Below are positions 17,690 through 27,111 of a stretch of DNA of 47,439 nt, piece by piece. The position numbers and the translations under genes were made by a program. The notes beneath the pieces are model-generated. The model was not told the DNA's origin. It did no database searches and saw nothing but the letters and a program-made list of their open reading frames with translations. The stretch's first letter is position 1; the number at the start of each line of letters is the position of its first letter. This DNA is from Coemansia sp. RSA 922. Taxonomy: Eukaryota; Kickxellomycota; Kickxellomycetes; Kickxellales; Kickxellaceae. Location of the stretch: NCBI GenBank assembly GCA_027577415.1, contig JANBQS010000042.1, forward strand, positions 1-47,439. The letters are read 5' to 3'.

Positions 17690-19465
17690 TTATTCCTGCC
17701 GTCCGTTGAACAACAGGCGCCGTAGACGTGGAGCATCTTGACGGAACGCGCGCTTGTTGATCTTCTTCTTCATCGCCTCCATGAAAGGTTCGCGGTAACC
17801 ATCGCGCACAGCCCCGTAGCCAAAGTTGGGGAAAACCAGCGCCAAGAGAAGCACACAAGTCGCCAGCTCCTTGTAATCGGCATTATAAATGCTAATATTC
17901 CAGCACCAGAATACTCCTTCTATTGGCGCGTATGTTGAGCGAACATAGTCAGGAAGCCGCTTCTTCTTGATACCCTGAGGAAGCTCGCCGAGAGTTGGGT
18001 TCATGGTGCGTAGGTCTGAGAGAAGCGGAAGCGACTTGATAAGCGTAATTACATCCCAGATCGACATTCGCACATCCGGCAGAGACAGAACCTTGGCACT
18101 GACAAGGCCACCAAGCATTGAAAGAGCAGATGGAATATCCATCCTAGACCAGTGCAGGTCAGGTATTTTTCGCACAGATGCCCCAGGTGCGATGCTAAGG
18201 GCAAATCGCAAATATTCGTTGTCAGATACGAACGCCATTGGCGAGGGGTAGGGACTTCCAGTAAGAAGGTCAAACGAGACGCATCGGATTTTAGGGTGAC
18301 TAGTAGACGTAAGCACCTTGTACCGCTTGACCACCTCCACCAGCTTTGCACACGGTACCACCTTCACATACTCCAGAGTAGCCGCGTTGCCCCTGAAGAG
18401 TACGTCGTCGCCAAATGGGTATACCATCAATAAAGTCAAGTTCCGGAGACGCGGAAACGGAACTGCGCCTTTGTGGATGGACAACTGTGATGCCTCTAGT
18501 TTCTCAAACGAAATTAGTTTCAACTCGCACAGACACGGAAACTCCAAATACGCACCGTCGTCCGGGTTCCGGAAGAGACTTGTAAAGTCTGTATCGATAT
18601 ACACGAGTATTTCGATAGTCTGCAGGGTCCGTGCGTTTTGGCGTACCAGTGACAATATAATGTCTGCATTGTCGTGCGCCCAGCAATCGAGACGCACCAG
18701 GTTACGAACCAGCTCCAGATCCATAGAGCCGAGAACCGGCTCATCTGCTCCCGAAATTATAGTCATGTCAAAGACACCATAGAGTTGCCGGACAAGGTCC
18801 ACAAAATGAGCGTTTTGGCGTTGTGACAGTTCCCTACGTTTGATGTCATTCATCACATGGACTTCATTAACCATTGGAGCCATCTCCTTGATTCGCCGGA
18901 CAAACGCCGCAATATTGGCCGCAGTATTCGGAGGGAACTTGCCATTGGTCGACTTAAAAAATCTGACGTGGCACAGTTTAGGTACCCCATTGTTGACCAC
19001 TTCAAGTACAATCTCGTGAGGTTCTCTGAATCCATCGTTGGTGATAAGATGGAACGAAAGCTTGCGAACCGACGGAAACGCACAGCCCACATGCAGACCA
19101 CTAGAAAGCTGCTTGAGCGACTCGCCCAAGTAGATATCCCAAACACTCAAAGTGATAGTCAACTCTTTAGAAAAATGATTTCTTGCGTGGTCGACCTTTT
19201 CGAGGAGTTTAGGCCACAACTTGCATGTAACGGCTGGTTTATCCCAAACCTCGTGGAGGTTTAGAGCATAAAATTTGCTAAAGCGCTTGAAAACAAAGTC
19301 CCGGAAATTGTGGCATACCCACAGCAGCGGCATCTGAAGCACACGAAAGTCGTCGTTTGGATGATAGAAGCCGTCGTAACACACACGGCTGCTGCCCACG
19401 ACATGATCGACTATTTTGTCGACGATATGAGGCGGAAGGAGCTGAAACGCCGATAAGTTATTCAT
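17690..19465 (-). CDS. F-box-like protein, array member 1
   Basis: 591 residues from the ATG at 19465; the frame from 19627 adds a hydrophobic leader absent from the other members. The N-terminus (FQLLPPHIVDKIVDHVVGSS, residues 5-24) fits an F-box-like helix pair that would bind Skp1 in an SCF ubiquitin ligase. The rest has the array's shared blocks in order: WVCHNFRDFVF, the NHFSKELTI and LHVGCAFPSVRKLSF segment, IAAFVRRIKEMAPMV, a strand-helix region of leucine-rich character, YPFGDDVLFRGNAATLE, TSTSHPKIRC, WDVITLIKSLPLLSDL and VLLLALVFPNFGYGA. It is closely similar to the copy at 29017-30717. A target cannot be read; the F-box role is inference from the N-terminal motif. Confidence 0.72.
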   Translation of the reverse strand: MNNLSAFQLLPPHIVDKIVDHVVGSSRVCYDGFYHPNDDFRVLQMPLLWVCHNFRDFVFKRFSKFYALNLHEVWDKPAVTCKLWPKLLEKVDHARNHFSKELTITLSVWDIYLGESLKQLSSGLHVGCAFPSVRKLSFHLITNDGFREPHEIVLEVVNNGVPKLCHVRFFKSTNGKFPPNTAANIAAFVRRIKEMAPMVNEVHVMNDIKRRELSQRQNAHFVDLVRQLYGVFDMTIISGADEPVLGSMDLELVRNLVRLDCWAHDNADIILSLVRQNARTLQTIEILVYIDTDFTSLFRNPDDGAYLEFPCLCELKLISFEKLEASQLSIHKGAVPFPRLRNLTLLMVYPFGDDVLFRGNAATLEYVKVVPCAKLVEVVKRYKVLTSTSHPKIRCVSFDLLTGSPYPSPMAFVSDNEYLRFALSIAPGASVRKIPDLHWSRMDIPSALSMLGGLVSAKVLSLPDVRMSIWDVITLIKSLPLLSDLRTMNPTLGELPQGIKKKRLPDYVRSTYAPIEGVFWCWNISIYNADYKELATCVLLLALVFPNFGYGAVRDGYREPFMEAMKKKINKRAFRQDAPRLRRLLFNGRQE

Positions 19466-20130
19466 AGCTGTTGAAACTGCGCAATAGAGAAGAAAATAAT
19501 CCAAGGAAAGCAGAAAAGAGAAAAAAAGAGCATCTGTTAATATCAGAAAGAGCAAGTTTCTGAGACTGCGAACAACTAAAAGAAAGACGTTGTGGGGATT
19601 CTTAGGAACTGCGGATGTGGCGATCAATTAAGAGACAAAAATCTCATTGCTTTGTGATGAAAATCTACCTGAAAATAGCGCTATCGGGATATGTGAGATT
19701 ACCCAGATCCACATTAGTGACAATCTAATTGATAGGTTAGCTAGACACTAACGAGCGGTGTGAGCCCGCCCACCAACCCCGCAAGCAGCCAAAGCTATGG
19801 TCAAGTTTAGCCAGGGGTAAGAAAAGAGAGGCGGCGCCTTTTTTTATTTATTTAAAATTCTTTTAAAACTAAATGGATTTTCAGGCCTGAAAAGGGCAAA
19901 ACTCATAGTGAGAGCAGCGGATTGCTAACCGAGCTTATGTGATCACATATAAACAAATTTAGATACCTGAGGGAAATAGATATTCGTGGAGACTTTATTA
20001 AAAGCGACCTCTAAGTTGCTCCAGAGGCTACTAGACGCAGATTCATGAGCAAGTTGGCGGGCGCTACTTGTAGTCTAAAACTATCAACAGCAATGCTATA
20101 TGACAGTTTAAGGGTGCAGTACAGCGAGGT
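19466..20130. other. Intergenic region upstream of array member 1
   Basis: The first 160 bases match the segment upstream of the twin gene at 30717 (shared ATCCAAGSAA, ATATCAG and GCGAACAACTAAAAGAAAG blocks), so the duplication includes the promoter. The remainder is A/T-rich with no gene. Confidence 0.5.
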
Positions 20131-20505
20131 GGTTTTAATGATATCCAAGCATTGGACTGTTATACGTTGAAGCTCGCTTTATTTGGAGTAATGGACTTGC
20201 TCAAGAAACTTCCTACACTTATAAAGCTTTTATGTATTATTAGTGATCATAGCAGATCTTTCAGGCAAGCTGGCTACAGTCATCGACCCACGGACGTAAT
20301 TGATAAATATGGCACATTGACAAACCAGCTTCGTGTCTTTTACACGCACTTGGGCAAGGTTTCAAATCGTGACTGCGAAGCAGAGGATATAGCTCTTCTA
20401 GCTCTTGTATGTCCAAATCTTTATCTAATATGGTCACTCCATGCTATTGATCCTGAGTTTTACGAGAATATGGAAGAGCTGATTCACTCTGAAATCTATT
20501 GGTAA
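20131..20505 (+). pseudogene. C-terminal fragment of an F-box-like gene
   Basis: The open frame holds FGVMDLLKKLPTLIKL and ALLALVCPNLYLIWSL, which line up with WDVITLIKSLPLLSDL and LLLALVFPNFGYGA at the end of the array proteins, and the spacing between them is preserved. Similarity starts with QALDCYTLKLALFG just before the first ATG (20152), so no proper start exists. The N-terminal 450 residues are missing. It is on the plus strand, opposite to both neighbours. Confidence 0.68.
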
Positions 20506-20688
20506 TATGCCTCCCGACTTTGTAAACTTGTGTTTGGTAACGCACATTGCTAGCCGATGATCTGTTATTGTATTTTCAATACCAAGCCAGCTTTTTTTTT
20601 ACACTAGCAATTTAGTTATATTTCCTAGTGTTTAATTGTTGCCGTGTGGCTCTTCATTTATTCTTTAACATACAAATACTCGTCACTA

Positions 20689-22380
20689 TTATCTTTTCTT
20701 GTGACTAACCAACAGGCGCTTCAGGCGTGGAGCATACTGTTTGAAGTGAGGCATAGTAATTTGCCGCTCTAATATTTCCATGAACAGCTGAGAACGGGTG
20801 TACTCCACCGCCGCATGGTCAAAGTTGGGGCAAATTAGCGCCAACAACAGTACGGATAACACTACCTGCATAGGGTAACCCGCACTAGACAGATGCCAGC
20901 AGCGGAATCGCTTTCCCATTGGTGCGTATTTTGCCAGTACATACTTGGGAAGCTTTTCCTCTGTAATGCCTTGGGGAAGTACGACGATAGTTGAGGACCC
21001 GGTATGCAAGTCTGAAAGTAGTGGAAACGACTTGACCAGAGTAATTACATCCCAGATCGACGGACTCGTCTTGGGTATACACAGGTATTGTATGTTGCTG
21101 TCGCTGCCCAATAGCGAGATGTTTGGCGGAATGACATCATTCTTGTACCCGTTACTGACAATGCTTCGAACAGGCGCACCTGGCACGATACCATATCCAA
21201 ATTTTAAGCAAGCGGTGGCTTCGACAAGCTCGTCGGGATAAAATGCAAAAGGCAAATGGATGGTGACATACAGAAGTCTGGGGTGGCTGGTACGCGTTCA
21301 CGCGTTTTGCTTTGTGAGAAGCGTGATAAACTCGGAGGTCAAACTCAGCGAAAGATACTTTAAAGTGGCGCCATTGCCTCTGAAAAGCACGTCGTCGCCA
21401 AATGGGTGGCCGGAACCCAAGACAAGGCGCTGCAAATTCGGAAATGGCACAGCGCCCTTGAAGTTGGGCCTCTGCAAGACAACAGAGTCGCTGCGAAACC
21501 ACATTGTCAAAGTGCGCGCACGCGGATACTCGACATACTCGCCGTCATCAGGATCCCGAATAAGCCCAGAAATGTCTACGTCGCCACGAGAACAGATTCC
21601 AATGGTCTGAAGCGTCAGAGCATTGAGCCGCGCGAGTTGTGTAATCTGACTGGCGTCTTTCTTTATTTCAAAACTGATGCACGCCAGCTTACAGACAGGC
21701 ACTAGATCCGGGCTTTCTAACAGTTCATCACAGTCATCTGTGAAAAAGGTCGTATCGGTAAGCTCGGACAGTTTTGAAACCAAAAAGCGCATGTGTTTGC
21801 CAGAGCCTGGAGCCGAATCTCCGCTCTTATATGAGATACCCAGGTATATTTCGCTGACTCGTGGCGACATCTCCTTGATTCGCTTTATAAACGCCAAGGT
21901 ATTAGCATCTGCTCCAGGATAAGTATACTCGGGTTCCCCAGCATATATATGACAGACAACAAGCTCAAATGTGAGCTTGCGAGCCTGCGGAAATGCGCAA
22001 CCATCGTATGGCCTGGCCGACAGTAGCTGAAGCGCATGACCTTCACATATATCATTGATGTATACCCGGATAACAATCTCTCTGGCCAACAGATGGTGCG
22101 TGCTGTTGGAGTTGTCGGTACGCGTAGTCCACGAGCACTCCTCAATGTCAACTTCGTCCGTCCTCACAAACAAGTGCAGCCTAAAGTCACGGCAATATAG
22201 TGGTAATGCAATAGCACGGAAGTTGCAACACACGCGCATGAGTGGCACAAGTAGCCGCTTATATTCAACTGAGTTGGATGTCACACCGCTAAGCTGCAAG
22301 TGGCTGCTACCCACGACGTAGTTGACTACAGGCTGGACTACGTGAGGCGGGAGAAGCTGAAATGGTGAAAAGGTGCGCAT
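20689..22380 (-). pseudogene. F-box-like gene with one premature stop, array member 3
   Basis: One frame of 564 codons from the ATG at 22380 (FQLLPPHVVQPVVNYVVGSS) to 20689, interrupted only by TGA at 21298-21300 (codon 361). Paralogues have Leu or Phe there, just before the TSHP motif, and similarity resumes at once (RTSHPRLLYV, then VPGAPVRSI, WDVITLVKSFPLLSDL and VLLLALICPNFDHAAV). The truncated product would keep the F-box-like part and lose the last third. A second frame starts at 21255 but no gene of its own is likely. Recent nonsense mutation is the simplest reading; a sequencing error or readthrough cannot be excluded. Confidence 0.75.
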
Positions 22381-23266
22381 TTTCAGGTCAGCCTTAGAGA
22401 TGCAAAAAGAAATAATAATAAAAATAGGTGAATAGGAAGAAGAGAAGGGTTGTTGGCTCTAACGTCTTTTAGTATTACTTTGCTGCGGAGCACACAACAA
22501 CTGCTTGCGTCATAAATCAATCAAGAATGACAGATTAAAGAGCCACATATACTAATTGCTTTAGAGGCGACTCGTTGAACATGGCTAAAAGTCAGATCCC
22601 GTAAATAAAACGATTTTTTGTAACGGTTACGATGTACCGGCTTTATTGTCTCCTTCTACAACATTACTCAAATAAGCATAGACGCATTGCTATTGCTGAG
22701 GTGACACGCGATCCTTGCTTTTGTCTGAAAGACCGTCATAAATACTCTGGTATATCTGCTCTTTTTTGGCTAAATCCGACGCTCCATAGCCCCAGCTCTA
22801 TAAATAAAGCTTGCTAGCCTTGCCTTCCTTGTTAACACTACAGCAATATATTGCCTATTGATCTATTCCCTGACCCACTTCCAAACTCACAAGCAATCCT
22901 ACTCTGACATACGTGGGCTCATTAACTGATACTGAGCGCCATTATGCGGGTCTGTAACGTGCTCAACAATAGATATCCACGAGTATGGACTGCTGCTTCG
23001 GTTCCACATTTGTCTTGACCAAGATCCAAATATAGTTGGTAGTTGACGTATCTAATATAATAAGGGAAAAAACTCTAAACACTTGGCCGATTTTTTCCTT
23101 GGCCGACTCAATAGGCACATAGGTGCGGACACATGCAACATGCACAGGATGCATTTCTGTTGGTGTCACAGATCCCTGCAATACATACAAGGTGTCATCA
23201 AGCGACACTCTACTCTTTGGCTTTCATTCCTACACTTTTCATTTCCCTTATTTTATTATATTGGCA
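22381..23266. other. Divergent intergenic region within the array
   Basis: A consensus TATAAATAA at 22799-22807 (+) lies about 460 bases before the next start codon, too far to be its core promoter by the spacing seen elsewhere. No gene is supported; an 81-codon minus-strand frame at 22963-23208 has no family resemblance. Confidence 0.45.
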
Positions 23267-24955
23267 ATGTCTTCGATATCTCTATTTCAGTATCTTCCCC
23301 ACCGCGTAACTCAAACTATTGTCAACTATGTTGTGGGCAGTCTTTGCACGAATTCTGAGGGAGCCATAACTGGGGAAAAACAGCGCAAGGCTAGGCTAAA
23401 GCCGCTGCTGGGGGTCTGCAGCAATTGTCGTGCCATAGCCCTTCCACTTTACTGCCCATACTTTCTTATCGACTTTGCTAGCGTCCAACCTGGCGGACTT
23501 GAAGAACGTCGCCCATTTGCAAATAGCCCAGATACTAGCTATTCAGTGCGCCGCCACTTGGCCCCTGCCGTTAATATTCATATCGACGAATGGGATGTTT
23601 ACACAGGCGTGTCACTAAAACGGCTGTCAGCAGCGCCTTACAATGACTTTGCATTTCCAATGGCTCGTAGGGTAACTTTCTACTTTGTTTCTAATATCTT
23701 TGCCGGAAATAATGTGCCCAGTGCTACTGTTGTTGAGAGTAACATCACGGCGTTTGTTCAACGGATCCGGCAAATGGCGCCCAAAGCTACCAACATTAGA
23801 GTGATTTATGTTCCCATTTGTAGCCAGGCCAAAGGCACTCGTTATATCGGGACTTTGGTTTCCCAGCTATTTCAGCTATCCACTCATTCCTTGTACTTAA
23901 ACCAGTTTAGGACAGACGTGCCCATACGACTGCAGCTAGATATAATTCGCAACCTGGTCGGTTTTACGTTTCTCGTCGATGGCTACACGTGTCCGTCTAT
24001 TGAGTTGGTGCGACAGAATGCATCGACATTGCAGCACTTGTGTCTTCTTTCCGATTTTCCTGCCGACCTAGCTGGCCTCATCCAGAGCCCCGATGGCAGC
24101 TACGTCACGTACCCGCATCTACGCGATCTAGAGTTGCGTGATGACTCAGATGACTATACACCAGATCGAGTAGCCGTTAAGGGAGTTGTGCCTTTTCCTT
24201 GTCTTCGGCATATTTGTTTGCATAGCTGCTATCCGTTTGGCGATGACGTACTTTTCAGAGGTAACTCCAGTACTCTTGAGCGCTTGGAGCTATTTATGAG
24301 CGACTTGCTGGTTTCTATTATTATCGATCACAACATTTTTACGCCGACCAGTCACCCAAATTTGCGGCGCGTCGTAACCAAATATGCACCAGAAGAATAC
24401 CCAAGTCAACTCGATACGCCTGCTGATACTTTGCGGTTTATGCTTAGCATTGGCTCGGGAGCACCGGTGCGAGAGGTTGAGGGAGATCATTCAAGTTCCG
24501 AGCTGGTCCCAGCACTCTTATCGACTATAAATTACGCCTCCATCCGAGTTTTGACATTGCCTTTCCTCCGCCTGGAGCTCCTGAACATTGTTGCTTTGGT
24601 TAAAGCATTACCAGCTCTATCGACTCTGCGTACCTTGCCTCCAATTTTTGGGTCTATTCCCAATCATGTCGATATGGATGATCTACCCACGTACATTACG
24701 TCGACTTACGCTCCAGTTGGTAGAAGGTTGCAATACTGGAATCATCAGCCAGGCCCACCCCTCTATCGTGCAGAGCATGCTACGTGTATGCTATTGTTGG
24801 CGCTGGCGTACCCGGATTATACCTATATTGGTATGCTTGGGGGCGAAGCTAAAGGATTCAGAGAAGAGCTAGAGGCCGCTGTAGCTTCGAATATGTTCAA
24901 GCCGTATGCCCCGCGTCTACAGGATTTTGTGCGTCGCAGCGTGGAATACTTTTGA
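23267..24955 (+). CDS. F-box-like protein, array member 4
   Basis: 562 residues from the ATG at 23267, where family similarity starts (SLFQYLPHRVTQTIVNYVVG); the frame from 23123 is rejected. It is a more divergent member: the GVCSNCRAIALPLYC block replaces the CHNFR motif, but FAFPMARRVTF, ITAFVQRIRQMAPKATNIRV, YPFGDDVLFRGNSSTLE, FTPTSHPNLRRV, NIVALVKALPALSTL and MLLLALAYPDYTYIG keep the family order. It is the only intact member on the plus strand. Function as for the others: possible substrate-recognition subunit of an SCF ligase, inferred only. Confidence 0.72.
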   Translation: MSSISLFQYLPHRVTQTIVNYVVGSLCTNSEGAITGEKQRKARLKPLLGVCSNCRAIALPLYCPYFLIDFASVQPGGLEERRPFANSPDTSYSVRRHLAPAVNIHIDEWDVYTGVSLKRLSAAPYNDFAFPMARRVTFYFVSNIFAGNNVPSATVVESNITAFVQRIRQMAPKATNIRVIYVPICSQAKGTRYIGTLVSQLFQLSTHSLYLNQFRTDVPIRLQLDIIRNLVGFTFLVDGYTCPSIELVRQNASTLQHLCLLSDFPADLAGLIQSPDGSYVTYPHLRDLELRDDSDDYTPDRVAVKGVVPFPCLRHICLHSCYPFGDDVLFRGNSSTLERLELFMSDLLVSIIIDHNIFTPTSHPNLRRVVTKYAPEEYPSQLDTPADTLRFMLSIGSGAPVREVEGDHSSSELVPALLSTINYASIRVLTLPFLRLELLNIVALVKALPALSTLRTLPPIFGSIPNHVDMDDLPTYITSTYAPVGRRLQYWNHQPGPPLYRAEHATCMLLLALAYPDYTYIGMLGGEAKGFREELEAAVASNMFKPYAPRLQDFVRRSVEYF

Positions 24956-25182
24956 CTCAACTGATACTAATATACAACTTAAATTACCTTTCTTTTGCTA
25001 CATGCAACAGGTAAATCGAAGGTGTCAACTTGAGATATAAAAACCTGAATGACTTTACTTGCCCAAAGGTTGGGTCTTAAGATGCCAGAGGCATTCAATA
25101 ATTACTGGCAGAATATATTTATTGCTAAAGATGCCGAGATGTTTCCAGAGGTAAAGACCATAGCTTGTGTTTCTATAGAGTT

Positions 25183-25768
25183 CTAATACAATGTTACCAT
25201 CGACATCAACAAGTTTCTGGTAGCCATATCGCGGTACGTGTCCAAGGCAAGTGGTTTATCCCTGGTGGTCTTGGTCGCGGCGACGTCCCACACTGCAAGC
25301 TGCAGCTTCTGCTTGAAGAGCGGGTCTTGCTCAAACTCGCGCATCTCAGTAGGCGAGAGTAGGTCACCACACATTAGGATTGTCGCTTCGACACCAGCTA
25401 CAAGGTCCTCGCGCGTAATGATTCCAATGTTCCTAGGAATGATGCTCACAAGGCCCTCAGGCGTCATGTTCCCAAGGTAACGCTTGGCCAAAATGTTACT
25501 CGACCAGCTCGCTTGTCTTGTTGAAGAACCCGAGCTTACGCACAAAGGTATTATCGAACTCGTCGCTATCCATGGCATTGCTCGGGGTTTTGTCATATCC
25601 GTTCCAGTAAATCTGTATTGTGTCCCCGATTTCAAAGTTGCCACATGGAGGTATGGTTACCTTGATCCCATCAGTATCGAGCATTAGCGCGGCTAATATG
25701 GTATCTTTGTCAGCACCCTCTACCTTGGCAAGGTTAGCGACTCGAAGCGCATGGTCCAACTGTGTCAT
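25183..25768 (-). pseudogene. Decayed HD-domain phosphohydrolase-like gene
   Basis: Two overlapping frames together cover one protein. The first (25768 to 25496) begins MTQLDHALRVANLAKVEGAD and ends KLGFFNKTSELVE; the second (to 25183) continues with LAKRYLGNMTPEGL, LLSPTEMREFEQDPLFKQKL and LAVWDVAATKTTRDKPLAL. The pattern QLxHALxxAxLA, then a helix with LVxxHVxAKRYL, then MSPxExxxFExxP and xWDDxAK is that of the small HD-domain family related to PhnZ and other mixed-valent di-iron oxygenases. Where an active member has LLHDIG this copy reads LMLDTDG, so the metal-binding His is lost, and a frameshift near 25500 divides the gene. Identification rests on remembered family motifs. Confidence 0.6.
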
Positions 25769-26442
25769 ATTACCACTGATTCATCTTGTCAACTCTAGTG
25801 ATGGTTGAGTCGTTGTATTGGAGCCCTGTATGGGCACGAACTGAGGTCGCTGACAGCGAAACTTGTCCGCCGCCTTAACTTAGGCTAGCAAATAAATAAA
25901 TAAAATACTAGCTACCGCCATAACCACATGCATGGCAAACGCCGCTGGAACTTCATCTTGTCAACTCTGGTCTATTTACTAGGACAGCTTACGAATGCAG
26001 GGTTGGGCTGTAGATGGGAGGAACTCGGGGAAGCAGACGGACCTGAAGGATGTGTGCCAAAGTGACCTCACACTATGCTCAAAAGGGAGAATCGGTTCAG
26101 ATTGCTTCTGATTGTGGCGACCTCATGACGCTAGGCTAAAAAAAATAACATCGCTGCTGCTGAATGACAATTGATCTCATAGTCAAGGCTCATAGCTCGC
26201 GTCCTTACAGAGCGCCAACTCAACGACTTTGTCATTGAAATGTACCCTGTCTATGTGCTACATCCAGGCAAACATTGCTACTATACTGCCATGATATTGT
26301 TATGCTAAATATTGGCAACGGCGACTGGAGTCTCTAGGAGTAAACAGTTGCTGACGTCGACGTTGCTGACTTGCAACTTTTGACTTATTTATCTGCACTT
26401 TTACTTTCTTTCTATTACTATTTTATTGAAATTCTAAAAGAC
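25769..26442. other. Intergenic region with a 17-base direct repeat
   Basis: TTCATCTTGTCAACTCT occurs at 25780-25796 and 25952-25968. No gene is supported in this stretch. The right end (about 26380-26442) is T-rich and leads into an F-box-like fragment. Confidence 0.5.
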
Positions 26443-27019
26443 ATGCGTACTTTATCGTCGTTTCAGCTTCTTCCAGAGCATATTGTTAGGCTGATAACAG
26501 ACCATGTTGCGTGTTCTGGTCGCCTGCGGTTTGATGGAGAAGACATAGTCTGATATCTCTAAGACCCTCCTGATGCCGCTGCCTTGGATATGTCACAGCT
26601 TTTACGCCTTTGCTTTTAACCGATTCTGCAGAAAATATGTACTAAATTTATGTATCGAGCCGGACAAGTACCAAGTCATCCGCCGTTCATGGCCATACTG
26701 TCTTGAGGACCTCGATTACTACCCGAGGAATCGGTTTGCTAAAGAGCTGGAAATTAGATTTCATATCTGGGATATAGACACTGGCAAGGCCTTTCTGCAG
26801 CTGTCGAGGGCTCCACACGATGGCTGTGCATTTCCACTAGTCCGAGAGCTCGCATTCGATTTTCGCTTTTTCGATGACAGTCAGCTAGGTGATTATGTAA
26901 ACCTACCACCCGAAATTAACGCTAATATTTTGGCGTTTGTACAGCAGGTCAAGGAGATGGTTCCAAGCGGTCAGCGAAATCTATCCCGGATGTCAGACCT
27001 AACAACACTCGACCATTAA
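26443..27019 (+). pseudogene. N-terminal F-box-like fragment with frameshifts, array member 5
   Basis: The ATG at 26443 begins the family N-terminus (FQLLPEHIVRLITDHVACSG) and stops at 26551. A one-base shift continues as MPLPWICHSFYAFAFNRFC, NRFAKELEIRFHIWDIDTGK and HDGCAFPLVRELAFDF, then AFVQQVKEMVP. A second shift after KEMVP would read VSEIYPG, matching VSEIYLG of member 3, and then stops. The C-terminal 350-400 residues are missing. Two frameshifts plus truncation show an old inactive copy. Confidence 0.75.
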
Positions 27020-27111
27020 AAGTCAAAGACGTGGTTTTGATGAGAAAAGAGCTGTCTATTCACCAACTATCTTTCAGGGGAGTAATGATATGTCAGTAAA
27101 AAAGTATTGAA

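Noticed and set aside
20689..22380. Programmed stop-codon readthrough or selenocysteine at the internal TGA
   Set aside because: Context after TGA is ACG, not the known readthrough context, paralogues have Leu/Phe there, and other members of the array show ordinary decay.
22963..23208. 81-codon minus-strand ORF in the array
   Set aside because: Sequence is plausible but shows no motif and lies in the promoter region of an intact gene; evidence is too thin to annotate.
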